Of a stretch of DNA of 35,021 nucleotides, positions 30,257-35,021 are shown one piece after another (the first letter of the stretch is position 1; every line of letters starts with the position of its first letter). Under the pieces are notes generated by a model. It was not told the origin of the DNA. It saw only the letters and a program-made list of their open reading frames with translations, and did no database searches. A program made the translations under genes and the position numbers. The stretch comes from a virus. The stretch is from IMG/VR virus record IMGVR_UViG_3300033144_001471, positions 1 through 35,021 of that record. One strand, written 5' to 3'.

Positions 30257-31069
30257 ATGGACTTAAAAACCGCTGCAGAAACACAGTTCGCTGAGTGCGA
30301 ACGACCTGAACTATCAGAATTTTGTGACATACTGGGGGTAGCATACTTGCCACAAAACAATGCCAAGACATTACGTAAGAAGTTGATGGAACAACTGGGC
30401 GTGCTTACTGAGGTAATCGCCGCCAACGTGCAGGAAAAAACCGAACTAGCAAAGGCTCCCGATTTTGACGGGGGTGAACTGACCATGGATGTCTTGGCCG
30501 CGATCAACATGCGCCCCCAAGGTACATGGCAAGGCAGGCGTAGAGTTATCGTCCTGCACCGGGAGGCTTCGCACACTACCACCTTCCCTCAATTCTTCGC
30601 ATGGGAAGATTTGCACTGCTACATCCCGTGGGGAGTAGAGGCACCTATACCATTCCCGATTTGGAACATCCTGTTTTCCACCACGCAGGGTAATCGGTTG
30701 ATTCGTAAACGCCGGGTGGATGAAGATGGCCGTATCTTCTACGAAGAGCATTGGGTGAATGACCAGCGTTTCATGTTCACTGACTTGGGTGACGATCCTG
30801 CAACTGCACATCTGCCCCGTGACATACAGGAACAGTTCCGTTGGATGTGGTTCAAGACCGATGGCTTTGACGGGTATTCACTGAGGCAGTTTGCAGACAT
30901 CGCACGCAGGCTGAAGATTCCGAAGCCCATTGACCAGACGTGGCAGTTGCACGATTACAAGAACAAGATTGCTGGACTACTGGGTGTGCTCAAGGATGAC
31001 TTGTCTAACCCGTTGGCCCGTGCTGCCAACAAGAAGAAAGATTTACCTCTTGAGTCTGCGGCTGCCTGA
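30257..31069 (+). CDS. hypothetical head/connector protein (270 aa)
   Basis: This 270-residue protein has an N-terminal helical region (LSEFCDILGVAYLPQNNAKT) somewhat like a SAP/Rho-N fold. A beta-rich centre with many aromatic residues follows (WEDLHCYIPWGVEAPIPFPI), then a helical end (QLHDYKNKIAGLLGVLKDDL). It follows the capsid gene and precedes the adaptor-like gene, so it is probably a virion or head-completion protein. AGGAA lies eight bases before the ATG. No family was recognised with confidence. Confidence 0.72.
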   Translation: MDLKTAAETQFAECERPELSEFCDILGVAYLPQNNAKTLRKKLMEQLGVLTEVIAANVQEKTELAKAPDFDGGELTMDVLAAINMRPQGTWQGRRRVIVLHREASHTTTFPQFFAWEDLHCYIPWGVEAPIPFPIWNILFSTTQGNRLIRKRRVDEDGRIFYEEHWVNDQRFMFTDLGDDPATAHLPRDIQEQFRWMWFKTDGFDGYSLRQFADIARRLKIPKPIDQTWQLHDYKNKIAGLLGVLKDDLSNPLARAANKKKDLPLESAAA

Positions 31070-31074
31070 CCGTC

Positions 31075-31809
31075 GTGGACTTCCTCACCTTAGTCAAAGA
31101 ATTGTCCGGGGAGACTGGCACTGAGTTAACCGTCAAGGTTACTGACGTGACGCTCTCCCCCGCCACTTCCTATGGTGAGACTACGGAGCACATCACCCGC
31201 TGCATACGATGGATACAGCAGGCGTGGATCGAACTTCAGGATGATCAGAAATGGGACTTCATGGTAGCGAGGGAACAGATGCCCTTGCTCAATGGCCAGA
31301 CCAGTTATGACATCCGCCAGCAGGTGGAAGATATTGTTGGCACCGACGTGTATGACGGGATCGTACCTTTCGTGGCTCCAGTGGACAACCGCTATATATG
31401 GGTTGTGAACGGGGCCAGCGATCCACTGGTTAAACAGCCCTGTTACTACGTACCCCCCGAACACTTCTTTGGTGATCGGGATAGGTACATCAATGATCAG
31501 GGCCAGCCCTACTGGTACACGATAGACCGGGACAACGCTTTCGTAATTGAGAGCGCACCCACATCGAACGATTGGAACATCGAATTCGAATACCGTCTGA
31601 AGCCTCAGACGCTAAGCGTAAATTCGGACACACCCACAGGTTTGCCGGATAAATATCACATGCTCATAGTTTACTGGGCCATGATGGACTACGCTGATTT
31701 TGATGAGACAGACCGTCAATTCAAGCGTGCTAAAAGAAAATACCGGCGAATGTTGAACAAGCTGCGTCTCCAAGAGACGCGCGAGTACACTATGCCGGGA
31801 GTAAGGTGA
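31075..31809 (+). CDS. head-tail adaptor-like protein (244 aa)
   Basis: This 244-residue protein has TEHITRCIRWIQQAWIELQD near the N-terminus, then MVAREQMPLLNGQTSYDIRQ. The C-terminal part has LPDKYHMLIVYWAMMDYADF and QFKRAKRKYRRMLNKLRLQE. This order of helical bundle, beta insert and C-terminal helices resembles podovirus adaptor or tail-tubular-A proteins that sit under the portal. The GTG start at 31075 has no good ribosome site and probably depends on coupling to the gene ending six bases earlier. The next gene starts one base after its stop. Confidence 0.72.
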   Translation: MDFLTLVKELSGETGTELTVKVTDVTLSPATSYGETTEHITRCIRWIQQAWIELQDDQKWDFMVAREQMPLLNGQTSYDIRQQVEDIVGTDVYDGIVPFVAPVDNRYIWVVNGASDPLVKQPCYYVPPEHFFGDRDRYINDQGQPYWYTIDRDNAFVIESAPTSNDWNIEFEYRLKPQTLSVNSDTPTGLPDKYHMLIVYWAMMDYADFDETDRQFKRAKRKYRRMLNKLRLQETREYTMPGVR

Positions 31810-34800
31810 TTGCATCACGTAGTAATTGATGGTGGCTTAGACCTAGTACGTGCCCGTCCGGCAGCCTTGCCGGGTAGCATACGGGAGTGCTTGAACTACG
31901 AAGTCGGTTTCCGTCGTGGTATGGCGCGGATCGACGGGCTAGAACGCTTCGATGGCCAGACCAGTCCTTCCTCTACCAACGCGTGGCGGTACTACATGGT
32001 CAACGCGGACATCACTGGCACCTTCACGCCCGTAGAAACCCTGACTTGGACTAAGGATGATCGGACGAGTGAGTCCGGGGTGCTGGTGCAGATTGAGGAT
32101 GCAGGCACACACAAAGGACTGTTCATTGTCTTCCGTTCCACAACTGCTGTACCACCTGACGGAGCCGTCATCACTGGCGACGAGTCGGGGGCCAGCTTCA
32201 CAGTGGACGAAGCTACTCACGACATACGCAAGCTAACTGACTACCACAGTGACCAGCAGAATTATCTGGCGGCACTGGACAGCTTTGCTACTACCCTTCG
32301 GGCAGAGGTAGATGCCGTGCCCGGAACTGGTAGCATCGTGGGCCTGCACTTCCACGAAGACAAGTTGTATTCCATACGGGACTCCCGTGTTTTCGTGGCT
32401 ACCGACGACAGTACGGACTGGGCACCACAGGTGGGGGGCTTCCTGATCTCACCTACTGGCCAGATCGGGGAGATCGTAGACTATGATCCAGACACCGATA
32501 CCCTGACCGTACATGCCATGAGTGCCACTGGGTTCGACGTGGTGGCCGCGAATCAGTGTACCGCTGCCATGGCCGTGCGTATGGATGACGGTGACGGTAC
32601 GCTGGACGTGGGAGATGATGTCTCCGGGGACGCGTCTGCTTACGCGGCTGTGATCCGTTACATAGAAGTGCGCAATGGTTCCTTGGACGCAGGCAATGCC
32701 GAAGGGATTGTGATCTTGGAATCACAGATAGTGTTGACGGACGGAGAGTTTAATACAGGTGAAAATGTCACCAATGATGTAGGTGGCAAGACAGGTAATT
32801 TCACAGCCACTGAGATATTCGAACCTTATTTGCAGGATGTACTGACCGTAGGCACCGTGGCCACGCAGGCAGAGACTGCTTCCTTGTGGCAGTCCAGTCC
32901 AACAGGTTGGCAGAAAGCGTGGGTAGGTCGCCGGGTGGATTTCAAGACAGGCACCCTTGATCCCACGACGGTAGCTGCTACGCCAGCCAACACCGGGGCT
33001 AAGCTGCCCACAGATACCTCTATACCCAATCCCCGGTCTTACCGGGTAGACTGGAGTGGAACTTCCGGTGCGAACAATCCTACGCCTATAGAGACAGACG
33101 ACGCAGGTATTACCAACATCTCCACCAGTTGGGTACGTAGTACCTATTCGCGGAAACAATCTGAGACGATCAATATCAGTGGCTTCAAAGCGCAGTTGCG
33201 TAATGAGGATGTGATCACTGGTATGGAAGTGGTGATCAGTGCTCAGGCTAACACCATTGGAGCCGACGATGGAGGTACCCTGTACGTGGTGCACCAAGCC
33301 CCCAATGGGCAGTACCACCGAGCCTCAGTACGTATTGCTACTACTGCTAGTTACAACGACTACACGGTGGGCGGTGAGAACGCCAAGTGGGGAGAGAACC
33401 TGACCCCGGAGATCGTAAACGCGGGTGGCTTCGAATTCCTGATCTATGCACGCGGTCTGTTTTGCGACATTGACATCAATAGCATACACATCGTTGTTTA
33501 CTACAACACCAATACTGCTAAGCAACGCCTGTTCGTGTGGGATGGAGCGGCAGATGTGGGCTGGGTGCAAGTGCAAACTGCTAACCTCACAAGCGGAGAC
33601 TGGGATGCCACTGGTGAGGGGTACATGCAGCTATTCGATTGGTCACGACCTGACTTCGATGTGGGTATGGAGATCAGGACGGCTGCGGCTGGGGCTGGCA
33701 ACCTGATAGGGGTGCTTACTTCGTCTGTTAACTACCCGTTGTTACCGGGATCAAAGCTGTTACAGGATGAGGACAGCAGATACCAGTTCATCTCACATAA
33801 CTTCTTTGCCAGTGAAGAGTTGAACGCCATCTATGGTGTGAACGGAGCAGGCAGAGGATTCTACTACGATGGCACCACGTTAGATTTCGTGGATACAGGG
33901 GTGGGTGAAGACCTAGATAAGCCACGTCATCTGGCTGCGCACCAGCAGCGGTTGGCGTTGGGCTTTGCTTGGGGCGAAGTGTACATGTCCAGCAGCACAG
34001 CCCCTACTGAATTTGACGCGATCACGTTAGCGTCCACGCACGGCTTCGGAGATCGGATCACTGGGATGATGTCACTGAATGGTGAAGCCTTGGCCGTGTT
34101 CACAGAGGCCAGCATTGGTGTGATCTACGGAGCGGCTTTGGACTCTAGTGGTAATGGGGTACGACAGGACATCATAAGTGCAAACTCCGGGGCCATTGAG
34201 TACACCGTGCAGAACATGGGTAACAAGCCAATCTTCGCAGACTTCCGGGGAGTCAGCACCATTGATTCAGTACAGGAATATGGTGACTTTTCTGCCCGTC
34301 CACTTAGCTTCGATGTGACTCCGTGGCTGGTAGGTAGGTTGCAGCGTAAGTCTGGCTTCGAAACCACCAACGAGAAGGTGGTGCACAGCACCGTGGTACG
34401 GAACAAGTCTCAGTACCGTCTCTTCTTTGCAGACGGGTGGGTACTAACGACTACCTTGGTAGGTGCGGAGCAGGAACCACAGGCTACTACCCAACGGTAT
34501 TGGTTGGGAGGCACCGACAGTAAGTTCACTAAGATTATAGCCACGGCGGCAGGTGTCACGACGGACGGGAGAGACCGAATTTTCATGGCTGTTGAAGATA
34601 GATTTGACATCGACATGTCAGCGGAAGCAAGCTATGTATACGAATTGGATCGTGGAGTTAGCTTTGATGGCTTCGCAATCAGTTCCTTCTTTGAGATAAC
34701 TCACCATTTTGGAGAGGAACCACATGGGGTACACAGGTGGAACATAGTTCACATGCACGGGTACGCGGCTGGAGCAGCTACTACCAAGATTTCACGGGCT

Positions 34801-35021
34801 GTGAACTATGAAGAAATGGATAACCCCGTACTGCCGTTTGAGCCAGCTTACTTGGGTAGCCTTAGTGCGCCTCCCATGGATGAACTTACTCCGTACTATG
34901 CCAAGTGTAGAATATCTGGCCGGGGGTTCGCCGTGACGTTCCGAGTAGACCACCAGTCTCAAATTGAATTTCCACATATCATCCAAATGTTGACCTTCGT
35001 GGATGATGTACCACTGAAACC
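31810..35021 (+). CDS. very large tail nozzle/stabilisation-type protein, cut by the right edge
   Basis: At least 1070 codons are visible. The N-terminus HHVVIDGGLDLVRARPAALP followed by ECLNYEVGFRRGMARIDGLE matches the opening of podovirus tail stabilisation/nozzle proteins. Most of the rest is beta-rich and repeatedly Asp/Gly/Thr-rich, with a propeller-like feel (DDGDGTLDVGDDVSGDASA). No membrane or protease motif was seen. TTG at 31810 is the start, with GGAG eight bases upstream and the preceding stop ending one base before. It is unusually long for this role, suggesting extra inserted domains. Confidence 0.75.
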   Translation, partial: MHHVVIDGGLDLVRARPAALPGSIRECLNYEVGFRRGMARIDGLERFDGQTSPSSTNAWRYYMVNADITGTFTPVETLTWTKDDRTSESGVLVQIEDAGTHKGLFIVFRSTTAVPPDGAVITGDESGASFTVDEATHDIRKLTDYHSDQQNYLAALDSFATTLRAEVDAVPGTGSIVGLHFHEDKLYSIRDSRVFVATDDSTDWAPQVGGFLISPTGQIGEIVDYDPDTDTLTVHAMSATGFDVVAANQCTAAMAVRMDDGDGTLDVGDDVSGDASAYAAVIRYIEVRNGSLDAGNAEGIVILESQIVLTDGEFNTGENVTNDVGGKTGNFTATEIFEPYLQDVLTVGTVATQAETASLWQSSPTGWQKAWVGRRVDFKTGTLDPTTVAATPANTGAKLPTDTSIPNPRSYRVDWSGTSGANNPTPIETDDAGITNISTSWVRSTYSRKQSETINISGFKAQLRNEDVITGMEVVISAQANTIGADDGGTLYVVHQAPNGQYHRASVRIATTASYNDYTVGGENAKWGENLTPEIVNAGGFEFLIYARGLFCDIDINSIHIVVYYNTNTAKQRLFVWDGAADVGWVQVQTANLTSGDWDATGEGYMQLFDWSRPDFDVGMEIRTAAAGAGNLIGVLTSSVNYPLLPGSKLLQDEDSRYQFISHNFFASEELNAIYGVNGAGRGFYYDGTTLDFVDTGVGEDLDKPRHLAAHQQRLALGFAWGEVYMSSSTAPTEFDAITLASTHGFGDRITGMMSLNGEALAVFTEASIGVIYGAALDSSGNGVRQDIISANSGAIEYTVQNMGNKPIFADFRGVSTIDSVQEYGDFSARPLSFDVTPWLVGRLQRKSGFETTNEKVVHSTVVRNKSQYRLFFADGWVLTTTLVGAEQEPQATTQRYWLGGTDSKFTKIIATAAGVTTDGRDRIFMAVEDRFDIDMSAEASYVYELDRGVSFDGFAISSFFEITHHFGEEPHGVHRWNIVHMHGYAAGAATTKISRAVNYEEMDNPVLPFEPAYLGSLSAPPMDELTPYYAKCRISGRGFAVTFRVDHQSQIEFPHIIQMLTFVDDVPLK

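Overview
The window is a piece of a tailed double-stranded DNA phage genome, most likely a podovirus infecting a Gram-negative bacterium. The virion genes are a TerS/TerL pair, a large portal, an acidic scaffold-like protein, an N4-gp56-type major capsid protein, a small adaptor-like protein and a very long tail nozzle/stabilisation-type protein. No tail tube, sheath or tape-measure gene is seen in the window. The Gram-negative host is inferred from an overlapping inner-membrane/outer-membrane spanin pair. Base composition is moderately GC-rich, genes are tightly packed with many ATGA overlaps, and several genes start with GTG or TTG. I saw no tRNA, integrase, insertion sequence or CRISPR array. 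Both ends are cut inside genes.

Layout. (1) 1-6207, leftward: a three-gene MoxR/VWA-type cassette (a metallopeptidase plus von Willebrand A protein cut by the left edge, an unknown 338-residue protein, and a MoxR-like AAA+ ATPase). A poorly understood stretch follows (about 3419-4305), then a compact operon of seven small overlapping genes of unknown function (4306-6207). (2) 6208-6636: a divergent control region with a sigma70-like promoter, direct repeats, hairpins and two copies of an 18-20 bp palindrome. (3) 6637-9168, rightward: an Ala/Lys-rich protein ended by a strong terminator, then an AT-rich repeat-dense non-coding region (about 7636-8170, a candidate origin or control region), then a zinc-ribbon protein. 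(4) 9169-9865: a non-coding stretch with a promoter candidate, a palindrome copy and a convincing multi-helix RNA fold. (5) 9866-13811: small genes (including a YegP/DUF1508 protein and an HTH protein) and a lysis cassette (M15 endolysin, sulfotransferase-like protein, holin-like protein, i-spanin, o-spanin, two further membrane proteins). (6) 13841-15576: a small protein and a glycosyltransferase-methyltransferase fusion. (7) 15612-23124: collagen-like tail fibres with interleaved carbohydrate-binding-like modules and an S74 chaperone, plus accessory fibre-region proteins. (8) 23121-35021: packaging, head and connector genes.

Working together: the leftward small genes and the 6637-9168 genes look like early/middle functions. 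From 9866 on, the rightward block handles release, surface sugar chemistry, host recognition, packaging and virion assembly. The most striking global feature is a near-identical palindrome, core TGTAATTCGAATTACA, found six times, always outside the confidently called genes and often next to a transcription-unit boundary. It could tie these modules together as an operator or other protein-binding site.
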